Below, piece by piece: positions 10,238 through 19,523 of a DNA stretch of 64,000 nucleotides; position 1 is the stretch's first letter; every line of letters begins with the position of its first letter. A model generated the notes under the pieces. It ran no database searches and was not told the origin of the DNA. It saw only the letters and a program-made list of their open reading frames with translations. The stretch lies in the NCBI RefSeq assembly GCF_025452195.1, contig NZ_CP104971.1, positions 1-64,000 of the forward strand. Reading direction: 5' to 3'. A program made the translations under genes and the position numbers. The DNA is from Phyllobacterium zundukense. Its GTDB lineage: Bacteria; Pseudomonadota; Alphaproteobacteria; Rhizobiales; Rhizobiaceae.

Positions 10238-13200
10238 CTACGGGGAAATAATCACTCTTAGCTTAGCTTGCGTGGTTTTGAAGAGATAAAGCTCTGTGGT
10301 CGCCAGCAACCGGAGCGCATCGTCGGTGATCGTTGCCACCGATCCACCGGGCTGGACGAGCACCATCTCGAATTCGATTTTCGAGCGTCGGGCCTTTTCC
10401 TTGAAATACGCTAGCTTCCTCATGTCGCCTTTAATAAATCTGTTCGCCCCTTCACGGGCCCACGTTTCTTGACGGCGTTTCAGATCGCGATAGAGCGTCG
10501 GAAGGCCGGCGTGCTTCGCCGTGATGCTTTTCTGCGCCTGTCCACAGACGGTGTAAAAATTTGTAATGTCCTGCGAAATCCGACCCCCATGCGCGCCCTT
10601 GCAGTGGACTAGACAAAGCTTAATTGTCTCGTCATCGACGTCTTTGAGGCAGACCAGATCTGCAGCCTCGCCGCAACCATCGTCGTTGAAGACGACTTCA
10701 TATTCCGGCTTCAGCCGTTCCGCGGTTCGATACTGGATCGTCGCCTGATTGACCGCCTTGTGCATCGACTCCTTATTGAGTGGGATGCCGTTCCAATTCC
10801 ATGCCTCCAGCCGATCCCTGTCAAAAAGACCGGCGTCGAGGTTGGCGGGAATGTGGTAGCAGTTGTAGGAGTAGGTTCCGTCGACGTAGTGCACGACAAA
10901 CGGGTCCTTCAGCAAATATTCCGGTAGCGCAATTGGTTCGCCGTTCCCAACCCTGAAGTGAACCAACGGCCCTGAAACGTGATCGTGCCGGTAACCGCCA
11001 GGCAGATCTTCAAGGATCGTGAGACTATACTCCGCGGTGGCTTTGTCGCTGACGATCCGGATGTGGATCTCGCCGTTCGGACCGACATTGCCCAGCTCGA
11101 GGTCGAGCTCGTAGAGAGGCATTTCGGTGTCACCGAATATGACCGATTGGCGGTCGTTGAACCGCTGCTGTGCTTGCTCACCCCATTGCACGGTGATCGG
11201 TACGGACGCATATGCGGCGGGCAGTTTCTCCGGCTTCAGGAAGTCGCGGATGACATTCGCTTGTTCTTCACCCTTTTTGGTAACCTTGGCCCAAGTGGCT
11301 TTGGTCCACGCAAGCCATTCGGCGATGGTACCAGATTTCTGCTGCCAGACTTTCCCCCGCCGCTGTGTGCCGCCCCAAATAACGCGCTCGCCGTTCTCGT
11401 ACCCGAGGCATGCGAGATTGTTCAGCTCGGATTGCGCCTTTTCGATAAGTGCAAGGCCCTCTGTGACGTTCGGTCCGAAATATGACGTGAAGCTGATAGC
11501 GCCGATGCGCGAGGAGCCGAGGCTTTTGACTAGCGGGAGTTCGACGTTGTTAAGGATGTTAAAAATTGGTGTGCCCGAGACGAGTTCGGTGTCACCGTTT
11601 GTGATGACCTGCGCCAGGCGTTCCGACCGCACACCCTTGTAGTCGCTAGAGTAGAGACACAAAGCACCAGCATCCCTGTCCCAGCGTACGACGAGGAGGT
11701 CGTAGATTGTGTTCAACACATTCTGGTAATTCCCCCATCCGACTTCATCGGCGCGGCAGATTACGGCAACCAAGACCTCGTCTTCCTCGCTATACGAGAA
11801 CCAGCTCTCCGCACCTTTGGGGAGGATTTCTTGGTAGGCGACAGGGTTCCACGTGTCGCACTTTGTCCGGAAAAACTGCGCAGACAGCGCCGGGCGAAGG
11901 TTCCACAGCGACAGCTGATCTTGCAGTGTGCCCTCACCACCCTTAAGGCCGTAAACCACATCCTGCAGCCGAAGCTCTTCGGCGATCCGCTCCTCGCTCA
12001 GACGCCTGATGATCCGGTCCCAATCCGCTCCTTCGGCGTAGAGGTCAGCCAGCCTCCGTTCAGCTTCAGGGTCCGCAATATTGGTCACGACGGTCGCTTC
12101 ACCGATCTTGGCCGGATCGCCCTTACGAGTGAATCGACCGATGAATTGCAGCGTGACCGCCAGGGATTTGTGGTTGTCATGCAGGGCAGCAATTTTGAGA
12201 TAGGGCAGGTCGAAACCCTCTCCCAACATATCGACACACACAACGATCCGCGATCCATTTGGGCCCCGGTCGAACAGCTTGGTCATCGCCTCTCTGTTGG
12301 CCGTCACACGCCCAGAGCCGGAATAGACAACGACGGGTTTCAGGTCAGGCGCGAGTGTAGCATAGAGCCCGCCAATCTTTTCGGCACGCTCTTTCGACTT
12401 GGTACGAGCCATAAGGAGATGGTCGAGTTTCAGGTTATCCCGATCATGGCGCAGGGCGACTATGGCTTTCTCGGCAATTGCGCGATCGCGCGCTTCTACA
12501 TCGCCGTATTCCTCGACGGTTTGAAGATTGATCGGCCGGTAGTAACCGGCTGACTGTGCATCGCCGAGTTTGTAGTTGAATATGACTTTGCCATCGCCGC
12601 GTCGGGTGTCGCGCCTGAATGGCGTGGCAGTGAACTGCAGAATCCGTTTCTTTTCGAACCGATCGCGAATGGAAAGCCAGGTCGAGGCCGAGACGTGGTG
12701 GGCCTCGTCCACGAAGAGATCGGTCGCCCCTTCAATCAGCGCGGTGACTGCCTCTTGATTTGACGCCTCAAGACTGTTTGGGAGGGTCACGATGACATTG
12801 GCGTGTTTGAGGATTTCGCAAGCGTCATCGACGGTCTTGATCCCTGTGGCGATAACCGCAACGCGCGGACAGGCGATCTCATGCGGCACGACCGTTGCAT
12901 CGGGCAACACGCCGAGGCTGATGAATTTACCCGAAATCTGCGAACGCAACGCATCGCTAGGCACCAGTATAAGTGTGCGGCGCAATCGGCGGTAGACTTG
13001 CGTCGCCAACATTGTTTCGGTCTTGCCTGTACCCGTTGGCAGAACGACGATGGCAGGTTCGAACTCCGTCCCCACTGCAAAGTGGGCCGAGATTGCGTGT
13101 AGTGCCGCGATTTGCGGAGTGCGCAGGCCAGCGCGTCCTGCCTCTTCGTCTTCAGTATGGAAATCAAAGGTGTTCACCCAACTGTCGAGAACCTTTTCCG

Positions 13201-13570
13201 GTGTGTCGGCGTAGGTTTCGAGCTGACCCAAGCTGTCCCACTGAAGAGTGAATTCTGCAGGTTGTTCGTCGTAACTAAGCGCAGTCGAGGCTGTGACGAC
13301 CGGCAGGTCGCTCTGCATCCTTCTTGCCCCTTTGTGCCGGAGAAGGACCTCTCGATACGGCTCGGTTAGCTCCGTTGTGATAAGGTCATGACCCTTAAGA
13401 TGTGAAGGCGAAATCCGAGCCTTTGCGCTCGCACCTCGAAAAGGCATCTGCACAATCCAGTTACCGCCTACCTTAACCTTCCTCTCCGGTAGTGGCGGAA
13501 GTTCGATTGTACCCAGCTGCTTTGGAAAAAGAGTCACTAGCCCCCCTGACGTGTTCTTGGCGGTCCGCAT
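10238..13570 (-). CDS. SF2 DEAD/DEAH-box helicase with C-terminal nuclease-like region
   Basis: The protein has 1110 residues. Walker A, PTGTGKT, lies at 178-184, a DEAH box (VDEAHHVSA) near 288, motif III-like TATPFRRD near 314, and the C-terminal helicase motif IGRFTRKGD near 470. The N-terminal half is therefore a complete restriction-type SF2 helicase. Near residues 970-1010 a Glu/Asp-rich strand pair ends in LCLVHCKGAHGG, resembling a PD-(D/E)xK core in which His stands where Glu is usual. It is divergent from the GIY-YIG nuclease gene, with 395 bp between. A GTG start eleven codons in has a closer G-rich site, so the true start may be downstream. Defence function is inferred from its relatives and place. 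Confidence 0.85.
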   Translation of the reverse strand: MRTAKNTSGGLVTLFPKQLGTIELPPLPERKVKVGGNWIVQMPFRGASAKARISPSHLKGHDLITTELTEPYREVLLRHKGARRMQSDLPVVTASTALSYDEQPAEFTLQWDSLGQLETYADTPEKVLDSWVNTFDFHTEDEEAGRAGLRTPQIAALHAISAHFAVGTEFEPAIVVLPTGTGKTETMLATQVYRRLRRTLILVPSDALRSQISGKFISLGVLPDATVVPHEIACPRVAVIATGIKTVDDACEILKHANVIVTLPNSLEASNQEAVTALIEGATDLFVDEAHHVSASTWLSIRDRFEKKRILQFTATPFRRDTRRGDGKVIFNYKLGDAQSAGYYRPINLQTVEEYGDVEARDRAIAEKAIVALRHDRDNLKLDHLLMARTKSKERAEKIGGLYATLAPDLKPVVVYSGSGRVTANREAMTKLFDRGPNGSRIVVCVDMLGEGFDLPYLKIAALHDNHKSLAVTLQFIGRFTRKGDPAKIGEATVVTNIADPEAERRLADLYAEGADWDRIIRRLSEERIAEELRLQDVVYGLKGGEGTLQDQLSLWNLRPALSAQFFRTKCDTWNPVAYQEILPKGAESWFSYSEEDEVLVAVICRADEVGWGNYQNVLNTIYDLLVVRWDRDAGALCLYSSDYKGVRSERLAQVITNGDTELVSGTPIFNILNNVELPLVKSLGSSRIGAISFTSYFGPNVTEGLALIEKAQSELNNLACLGYENGERVIWGGTQRRGKVWQQKSGTIAEWLAWTKATWAKVTKKGEEQANVIRDFLKPEKLPAAYASVPITVQWGEQAQQRFNDRQSVIFGDTEMPLYELDLELGNVGPNGEIHIRIVSDKATAEYSLTILEDLPGGYRHDHVSGPLVHFRVGNGEPIALPEYLLKDPFVVHYVDGTYSYNCYHIPANLDAGLFDRDRLEAWNWNGIPLNKESMHKAVNQATIQYRTAERLKPEYEVVFNDDGCGEAADLVCLKDVDDETIKLCLVHCKGAHGGRISQDITNFYTVCGQAQKSITAKHAGLPTLYRDLKRRQETWAREGANRFIKGDMRKLAYFKEKARRSKIEFEMVLVQPGGSVATITDDALRLLATTELYLFKTTQAKLRVIISP

Positions 13571-13965
13571 TCCAAGTCACAATGTGCCCCACTCTGGATG
13601 CGGATCTGTCAAAGCCCATCACTGCAACAGAAGTTGCAGGTAAGCCAAGTTCACCAACGACCCTCAAGCGGGGCGCAGCAAATTTTTTATGATTTCGCGC
13701 ATATATCCTGACAAATGATTGCCTAACAATTTAAAGTTGGCAATGGGCATTCGAGATCGCTGCATGTTTTTAGTATTCAAGGAGTTAGGATTAGCGCTCG
13801 CTTTCTTAAAACCTGTTGTTCAAATAAAGCCCCAATTGGATTTTCTGCGATCACCGACTAAATTTTGAACGACAACCATCAATATCAAGGTTGCTTGATA
13901 TTTTATCGTAACTTTTTACTGGTTAGTTGAAGAAAATACAGGACACGGTCGGGGCGGACGCATTT
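13571..13965. promoter_or_regulatory. Divergent promoter region, AT-rich
   Basis: This 395-bp gap lies between the divergent helicase and GIY-YIG genes. The part from 13690 to 13930 is markedly AT-rich compared with both sides, consistent with promoters or silencing of a foreign gene. No clear operator or short gene was found. Confidence 0.45.
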
Positions 13966-15414
13966 ATGGAAAAAAACTATATGCTGATAATAATAGCGCT
14001 GATATTGGCGCTATTATTTGTCGTCTGGTTTATTTACAAATATTTACGAGAACGAAAGCAGCATCGTGCGGTTGTCGTAGAATTAAACAATAAGTCGGAG
14101 CTTGCGGAAAAAGCGCTAACGATTGGTCGTCAACTGTTGCTAGAAAAGAAAGAGCTGACAGCGCGATTGAATGCTGTGGAAGCCCGTTTCCAGCCGGTCC
14201 TCGATCTAGACAAAGAGGTGGCTGGCTTACGTGCACAGATCAATGCCTACCAATCCAATATCGACGAACTCCGAGCATCTTATGCTGACAAGAAGATCAT
14301 ATACGACAGGCTGATCAAAGAGGTCGCGATCTTCGACGAGAAGATAGCATTTGCGGAGATGGGCGTATATGAGCCGCACTTTGAATTTACCGATAGCGAC
14401 GAGTACAAAACAGCCATCCTTCTAACCAGAGACGCGCAGAAGCGGTTGGTGACAGATAAAACAGCCGTGATTTGCACGACCCAGTGGGTAGTGGAAGGTA
14501 GCGCGGCGAAGGGTCAAACAATGACCAATCGTAATATTCGCCTATCCCTTCGAGCATTTAACAATGAGTGCGATGCAGCCATCGCCAACATTCGTTGGAA
14601 TAATGCAAATGCGATGGAAAAGCGGATCGTTAATGCTCAGGAGCAAATCGATAAACTAAACGCATCCAACAAAACCTACGTCTCAAATGAATATCTGAAG
14701 CTAAAGTCGAAAGAGTTGTATCTTACTCACGAACATCGAGAAAAAGTGAAAGGTGAGCGCGATGAGCGTGCGGAGGCGGCCCGGTTACTTCGGGATGAGC
14801 AGAAACTGATCCGAGATTTGGAAAAAGCCCAGGAGGAAGAAGAGCGGTATCAGCGTTTGCTGGCAAAGGCGCAGGCTGAAGCTGACAGCATCGTTGGTCC
14901 GCAACTCGACGTCTTCACTGACCAGATAGAAATCTTGGAGCGCGATCTAGCTGCTGCCCACGCACGTGTAGTGCGAGCACAGGCAATGGCCGAGAAGACC
15001 CGATCGGGCTATGTTTATATTATTTCAAATGTCGGCTCATTTGGAGACGATGTCGTCAAAATCGGGCTCACAAGGCGTTTGGATCCGGCTGACCGAGTAC
15101 GGGAACTTGGTGACGCAAGCGTACCTTTTACTTTTGATACGCACGCAATCATCTACAGTGATGATGCTCCTGCACTCGAATATGCCCTGCACAATGAATT
15201 CGAAGCCGTTCGCGTTAATGTCCAGAACTACAGGAAGGAGTTTTTCAGAGCTTCTATCGAGGAAGTAGAAGCAGCGGTAAAGCGGCTGGCTCCAGATGCG
15301 CCGTTCTTCAAGGATGTCGAGGCTCAAGACTATCGGGAAACTCTTGCACGGAGGCACCAAGCTTTGATGGCAGCGGATGCAATTCAATCAACAATTCTAC
15401 CCGACCATATTTAA
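13966..15414 (+). CDS. Membrane-anchored DUF4041 / GIY-YIG (T5orf172) nuclease, SNIPE-like
   Basis: The protein has 482 residues from the ATG at 13966; a TTG 13 codons upstream is in frame but has no ribosome site. A single hydrophobic helix (MLIIIALILALLFVVWF) at residues 6-26 is followed by basic residues, so the bulk should face the cytoplasm. Long charged helices flank a DUF4041-like middle. The C-terminal domain from about 346 starts GYVYIISN and continues KIGLTRR, ALEYALHNEF and RKEFF, a T5orf172/MUG113 GIY-YIG nuclease with its Tyr, Arg and Glu in place. This order matches the SNIPE family, reported to block phage genome entry at the membrane. The gene stands alone between two other defence-like genes. 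Confidence 0.85.
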   Translation: MEKNYMLIIIALILALLFVVWFIYKYLRERKQHRAVVVELNNKSELAEKALTIGRQLLLEKKELTARLNAVEARFQPVLDLDKEVAGLRAQINAYQSNIDELRASYADKKIIYDRLIKEVAIFDEKIAFAEMGVYEPHFEFTDSDEYKTAILLTRDAQKRLVTDKTAVICTTQWVVEGSAAKGQTMTNRNIRLSLRAFNNECDAAIANIRWNNANAMEKRIVNAQEQIDKLNASNKTYVSNEYLKLKSKELYLTHEHREKVKGERDERAEAARLLRDEQKLIRDLEKAQEEEERYQRLLAKAQAEADSIVGPQLDVFTDQIEILERDLAAAHARVVRAQAMAEKTRSGYVYIISNVGSFGDDVVKIGLTRRLDPADRVRELGDASVPFTFDTHAIIYSDDAPALEYALHNEFEAVRVNVQNYRKEFFRASIEEVEAAVKRLAPDAPFFKDVEAQDYRETLARRHQALMAADAIQSTILPDHI

Positions 15415-15434
15415 GCCAATTTCGATTCTCTCGC

Positions 15435-15459
15435 GATTGTAGAGATCCAGGCTACAATC
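15435..15459. promoter_or_regulatory. Dyad GATTGTAG-N9-CTACAATC (copy A)
   Basis: Perfect 8-bp arms lie at 15435-15442 and 15452-15459 with a 9-bp spacer, in the gap before the gene at 15510. The same dyad and spacing occur at 17210, 48688 and 50365. Unlike those, this copy is not followed by the csp-leader sequence. Confidence 0.6.
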
Positions 15460-15509
15460 ATAATCGCCTCAAATTTGTCTCTTATATCCAATGCTATGCA
15501 GGGGGGAGA

Positions 15510-16730
15510 ATGGACCGCGAACTTTTCGTATTTGTGGATGAAACGACTTGGCCCCAAGCCCCTGGTTTGCCTGCCTTTCCGGCTTCATTTTGTGCCGGTG
15601 TTCAATCGTTCGACGTAAACATCCCAGCGCTCTTGCTCACAATCGGCTACCTTACAACTCCTTCGCATGCGTCCGGCGTGTCGCTTAGCGAGTTTTGGGC
15701 CTGGGTGCGTTATCTTCACGCCGTTGCTGACGGACCCGACCTCCGCTTGACGCCCGCGTTCTTCGAACTCGACGCGCACCAGAAAACGATTCTGAGCGAT
15801 GATTTCGGGATGGGCGCACCGATCTACTGGCTAATGGATCGACTACAACTCGGCCCGATTGCCGACGGGCGATACTTTATCGATCGCGTCGCTGCCATGG
15901 TTGGCGCGACGGCCACGAAGCCGAAAAAGCGAGGACCTGGGAAATCACCTGATTTCGTCGCGCAGGACACGAGTGGTATCTGGCACATCATCGAGTGCAA
16001 AGGCACTCAGACAGGCAATGGCTATCGCGAGCAGCAATTGGGTGCGCTTGGCCCGCCGCCGACTGGTGCGATAGCGCAGAAGCGAACTATCACTTTCCCA
16101 CCCGGCTATTCCGGACAACGCCTAGCCTGCGGTCTCCAAATTGGTGTGCAAGGCGGCGCGCATGGCAGCAGTCTAAAGATTATAGATCCGCCAGGAGAAG
16201 AAAAATTCGCGGTTGGCGAGGACGAAATGATTTACGCGGACGATGCCATAATCAGGGCCGCGAGTGCCAAGTCTTTGCGGCTTGCCGGCTTCGGAGCCAG
16301 TTCCGCAGCGATGTCCGCACCATCAGGTGCGACACCTCGGTCGCGTCCGACCTCAGGACGCTACGAGCGCATGCGCCGCGAAACTGTCGACGAGAAAAAG
16401 GCACGCGCCGAGGACGAACTGAAGAACAGGCGGGACAGGGCTGCATTTACTGCTGATAAGCGGCGTTACCTCGGTCGACAGATGGACTTTGATCTTCCAG
16501 CCCCGATTACGGTCGGAAAAAGCACCTTCCGATCCGTTCGGGTCCGCTATGGCGTTTCACTCGACTTCCTGGGAGAACTGTCGAAGCATCCATTGGTTGA
16601 AGACCCCATTCAGGAGATCGACAGTGATCTCGCGGTCGCGAAAGAACGCACTAGCACAGACGCCGGCGGAAAAGGTGCTCGGATGCACGTTGGCGAAGCC
16701 TTTGTTTCGGAAATCAATCTGCGTCCTTGA
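15510..16730 (+). CDS. Putative PD-(D/E)xK nuclease-like protein
   Basis: The protein has 406 residues and a strong ribosome site (GGGGGGAGA) before the ATG. Residues about 147-165 read SPDFV...WHIIECKGTQ, a classic PD-(D/E)xK core: Asp, a short strand, then ExK with Glu and Lys present. The first 110 residues match no known fold. Residues 290-340 are strongly charged and probably helical. It carries no ATPase domain. It follows the SNIPE-like gene by 95 bp on the same strand, with dyad copy A between, so it may be regulated separately. A restriction or toxin-nuclease role is inferred from the motif and context. Confidence 0.75.
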   Translation: MDRELFVFVDETTWPQAPGLPAFPASFCAGVQSFDVNIPALLLTIGYLTTPSHASGVSLSEFWAWVRYLHAVADGPDLRLTPAFFELDAHQKTILSDDFGMGAPIYWLMDRLQLGPIADGRYFIDRVAAMVGATATKPKKRGPGKSPDFVAQDTSGIWHIIECKGTQTGNGYREQQLGALGPPPTGAIAQKRTITFPPGYSGQRLACGLQIGVQGGAHGSSLKIIDPPGEEKFAVGEDEMIYADDAIIRAASAKSLRLAGFGASSAAMSAPSGATPRSRPTSGRYERMRRETVDEKKARAEDELKNRRDRAAFTADKRRYLGRQMDFDLPAPITVGKSTFRSVRVRYGVSLDFLGELSKHPLVEDPIQEIDSDLAVAKERTSTDAGGKGARMHVGEAFVSEINLRP

Positions 16731-17009
16731 GGTCGGCCTAACATTTCGCCACGGCTTCATCGATTGCGTGCTGACGAACTTTTGTGTTCACACACGGCAA
16801 TGCTGCAGCGCCGCGGCGCTACGTCGAGACGTGCTGGCGCGAGTCTGCCCTGCGGTCCGCACTCACAGACGCCGGCTAGATCGTCAGCGAGGTACGTCGG
16901 TGCGTCGGAAAGCCCCATGATCGGTGGCTGAGCGTTCGGGCGAGTCGGGCGTGACGCACACAGAACTTGCGGGAACGGACGGTTGTGGCGCGACTATGAA
17001 CTCTAGGTG
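16731..17009. other. Intergenic, no gene seen
   Basis: This is GC-rich sequence after the nuclease-like gene. Overlapping short frames occur on both strands, but none has a ribosome site or a recognisable motif. Confidence 0.4.
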
Positions 17010-17010
17010 G

Positions 17011-17290
17011 TCACCGCAATGTCGGCTTCAGGGCGAAGGCAAAGATCCCCTCTATGGCCGACATTAAGGCGCGAAGCCGTCGTCGTCGTTTGGCCACGTT
17101 CACCTTGCCAGATCATATAACTATTCGGAACGAAAGGGGACAAGCAGTCCCTATATATTATTTCAAGGCGGCCATTAAATAAGCACGACGCAACAGGCTT
17201 TTAATCGGGGTTGTAGACATTCACGCTACAATCGAAAACGCACCAGATTCGCCTATTATCGGCATTTTGAAACGAACAGTTTCTTGCACC
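17011..17290 (+). repeat. Orphan csp-type leader (copy B, with dyad at 17210-17232)
   Basis: This stretch aligns along its length with 48481-48765, the leader of the cspA gene. Shared blocks include ACTATTCGGAA / GTTATTCGGAA, TTTCAAGGCG, CAGG(C/G)TTTTAAT, the dyad TTGTAG-N9-CTACAAT and TATTATCGGCATTTT. No csp coding sequence follows, so it is a duplicated or stranded leader. Whether it is transcribed is unknown. Confidence 0.6.
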
Positions 17291-17545
17291 TTTCTTGATT
17301 GAACAAGCTTCCGCAAGATCGTAATTTTTTACTGCCTGCTGTTGTCTCCCACAGCTGAGAGGGTTGCCCCACCGTTTGAGTCCCAGGTGGCGGCGCGCGG
17401 CTTGCAGCCGCTTCCAACGAGCTTGTTGGCGATCGTTCCTTGAGCTTGGCCATTTGCATCCTGCGGAATGGACATGACCTGTTCGCTGCGTCGAGGGCAT
17501 CCTTAATGCCGCGCTCGTTTCATGCTGACGTTCCGCTGGACGGGT

Positions 17546-18230
17546 CTAGGTGGCGTCCCGTTTCAGCGCCTCCAGAAAGCCAATGATGTCGCCGACCATG
17601 CGATCATCCCAAACATCATTGTGACCTGAGTTTTCGTAAATGAGCATCTGCTTGGGCTCGGGAGCGGTCCGATATAACGCCTCGCCCGAATATAGCGGGA
17701 TGATGTCGTCATGCCGGCCGTGGATGAACAGCTTCGGTTGCCTCACCTTCGCTATTTTGAGATCCGAGCGGAAGGGGTCCTTGAGAAGAAGTGCATTCGC
17801 ACCGTAGCGACAGCCAGTCGAACGCAGCAATGCCATCGGTCAGTAGCCCATGCTCGCTCGGCGCGCCGGTCGATCCCGGATAGCCGCGATAGGAGATCGC
17901 CAGCAGGCCAATACCTCGCGCGGCCAGCGCTTGCGCGAGGAAGCCGTAGTTAGCGACCCGGTCAGCGTTTCCGAGAAAGAACAGCACCGACGGCTTGCTG
18001 GATTCGCCCTGGCCATAGACGCCTTCCGCAATCCGGGCAGATACCGACAGGTTTCGCAGCGGCAGAAACGACCCAGTTTTCTTCATCTTGAAGGGTGATA
18101 CCCAGAACTTTGCCCCTGGGCCGGGTGACCATTTCAATTGCGTTCGCATCCCCGCAGATAGCAATCGCGGCGCTAACACTTTGTTAACCACAGAAATTGA
18201 GGAAGAATCGGTGTTTATGCCATCATGCAT
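17546..18230 (-). pseudogene. Alpha/beta hydrolase, internally deleted
   Basis: Two pieces in different frames form one broken gene. Piece one (18230 to about 17840) has a short N-terminal region, then the strand/oxyanion region VLFFLGNADRVANYG, the turn SYRGYPGSTGAPSE and AAFDWL. Piece two (about 17810 to 17546) has LLLKDPFRSD, the strand KLFIHGRHDDIIPL with the catalytic Asp, and the catalytic His in ENSGHNDVW. The segment between, which in this family carries the GxSxG nucleophile elbow, is absent. So this is a deletion plus frameshift, not just a sequencing slip, and no active hydrolase can be made. Relatives are Abhd-type serine hydrolases. Confidence 0.8.
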
Positions 18231-18760
18231 CGCCGTCTGGACGAGGTCATTTTAGAGTTGGGGGCATCAAAATCGATATCGCCATGATCATCGAACAGGT
18301 AGCCGATAGCAAGATCGTAACCGATAAAGTCCGCAAATCGAAAGTGATGGAACTCGGTGAGCCCGGCGTTGTCGGGATCGGGGGAACAGCTCTTGGTGTT
18401 AGCCCGGCCAACTCTTTCGACTGGCTCACCCAGTTCATTCATAGGTGATCATCGCCCTGCCGGTCGGGGCTGCCGGGAAGGGGGCTAATCCGGGCCCGAG
18501 GAAAGGGTTCTCTTATGTGGGCCCTCGACTGATTATCTTGATGCCCCAAATTTGCCCCCGTCGTTTCTCCATAGGTGGGCTTTTTGTTCCCACTCGGAAC
18601 AGTTTGAATAAGATTGAATGTTGCTTGGTAATCGTGAATTAATCAACGATTTCAGTTACTTTTCAGTAACCATTCCAGTTAAGAACCCTGCAACGTCTGG
18701 CGACCTATGTTCACGACGGTTCACAGAAACCGCAACAAAATCACAGGACAGGCGAAAATC
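18231..18760. other. Intergenic before the pilin gene
   Basis: A plus-strand frame (18197-18448, about 80 codons) and overlapping minus-strand frames exist, but none has a ribosome site or a known motif. I do not call them. The last 150 bp, AT-rich, should hold the pilin promoter. Confidence 0.4.
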
Positions 18761-18928
18761 ATGACCAAGCTCTTCACACGTTTCCTTAAAGACGAATCCG
18801 GCGCGACTGCCATTGAATATGGCCTGATCGCTGCTCTGATCTCGGTTGGAATCATCGCTGGCGCTACTTCTCTTGGCACCAATGTCAATGCGACGTTCAC
18901 CAAAATTTCCGATGAGATGAAGCCATAA
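18761..18928 (+). CDS. Flp family type IVb pilin
   Basis: The protein has 55 residues. The ATG follows GGACAGGCG. The sequence contains the conserved FLKDESGATAIEYGLIAAL: a Gly/Ala prepilin-peptidase site ahead of the E-Y pair and the hydrophobic helix that forms the pilus core. It is the major subunit of Tad/Flp pili, which adhere to surfaces. No tad or cpa assembly genes are present in the window, so it is an orphan here and must use machinery encoded elsewhere. A strong terminator lies about 170 bp downstream. Confidence 0.92.
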   Translation: MTKLFTRFLKDESGATAIEYGLIAALISVGIIAGATSLGTNVNATFTKISDEMKP

Positions 18929-19101
18929 TAATATAGCGTCATCGATCCAAGGGGCGGTCACTGGATCGCCCTGCTGGATACCAAATATTATCTTCTCGAC
19001 GATATTCGGTATCTAGTTTTCTGGTTCCGGTTGATCCTGTTGTTGTCTGGGACCCAATGTGCTGGATTATAGTGACCAATCCCGTTCGTAATCCTAATTA
19101 C

Positions 19102-19129
19102 AGACCGCCTTAGTTGGCGGTCTTTTTTT
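19102..19129 (+). terminator. Rho-independent terminator
   Basis: A perfect 8-bp stem, AGACCGCC / GGCGGTCT, with loop TTAGTT is followed by a run of seven T. It lies downstream of the pilin gene. Confidence 0.9.
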
Positions 19130-19523
19130 CAAGCGGTGCGGCGCGGCAGTCCAAGCGAGTATCCTCCTTCGCTCGTGTGGTGCAGAAATGGTGATACATC
19201 GAAAAAACTCCTGTAGGTGGCTGTAGCCTACGCCCACGTTTTGAGTGCTCAGTTTAAGTTCGGGTGTAGTGCCGGGCCAATAACTGATGGAGATGGTTTC
19301 CATTCCTGCCTGTGGTTCGGCATACAATTTTGAGCCGCCTGGATAGATCCGACCATTCGACTTGGCAGCGGATGGAGCGGGAGTTGAAGACAATGGATAC
19401 GGTTGCGCAGGTTCGTCGAGCCTCCATGTGCAGGGCTGGTCGATGTGGCGGTGGAAGCCTATGTACCACTGTTTTATGCACGGAGAGAGGCTTACTCCAA
19501 TCGGACATGGATGAGTACAACGT
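19130..19523. other. Intergenic, no gene seen
   Basis: This gap of about 390 bp lies between the pilin terminator and the end of the HlyD-type gene. Short frames on both strands lack ribosome sites and motifs. Confidence 0.4.

Noticed and set aside
18197..18448. About 83-codon plus-strand frame and three overlapping minus-strand frames
   Set aside because: No ribosome site, no motif and conflicting frames on both strands; coding cannot be supported.
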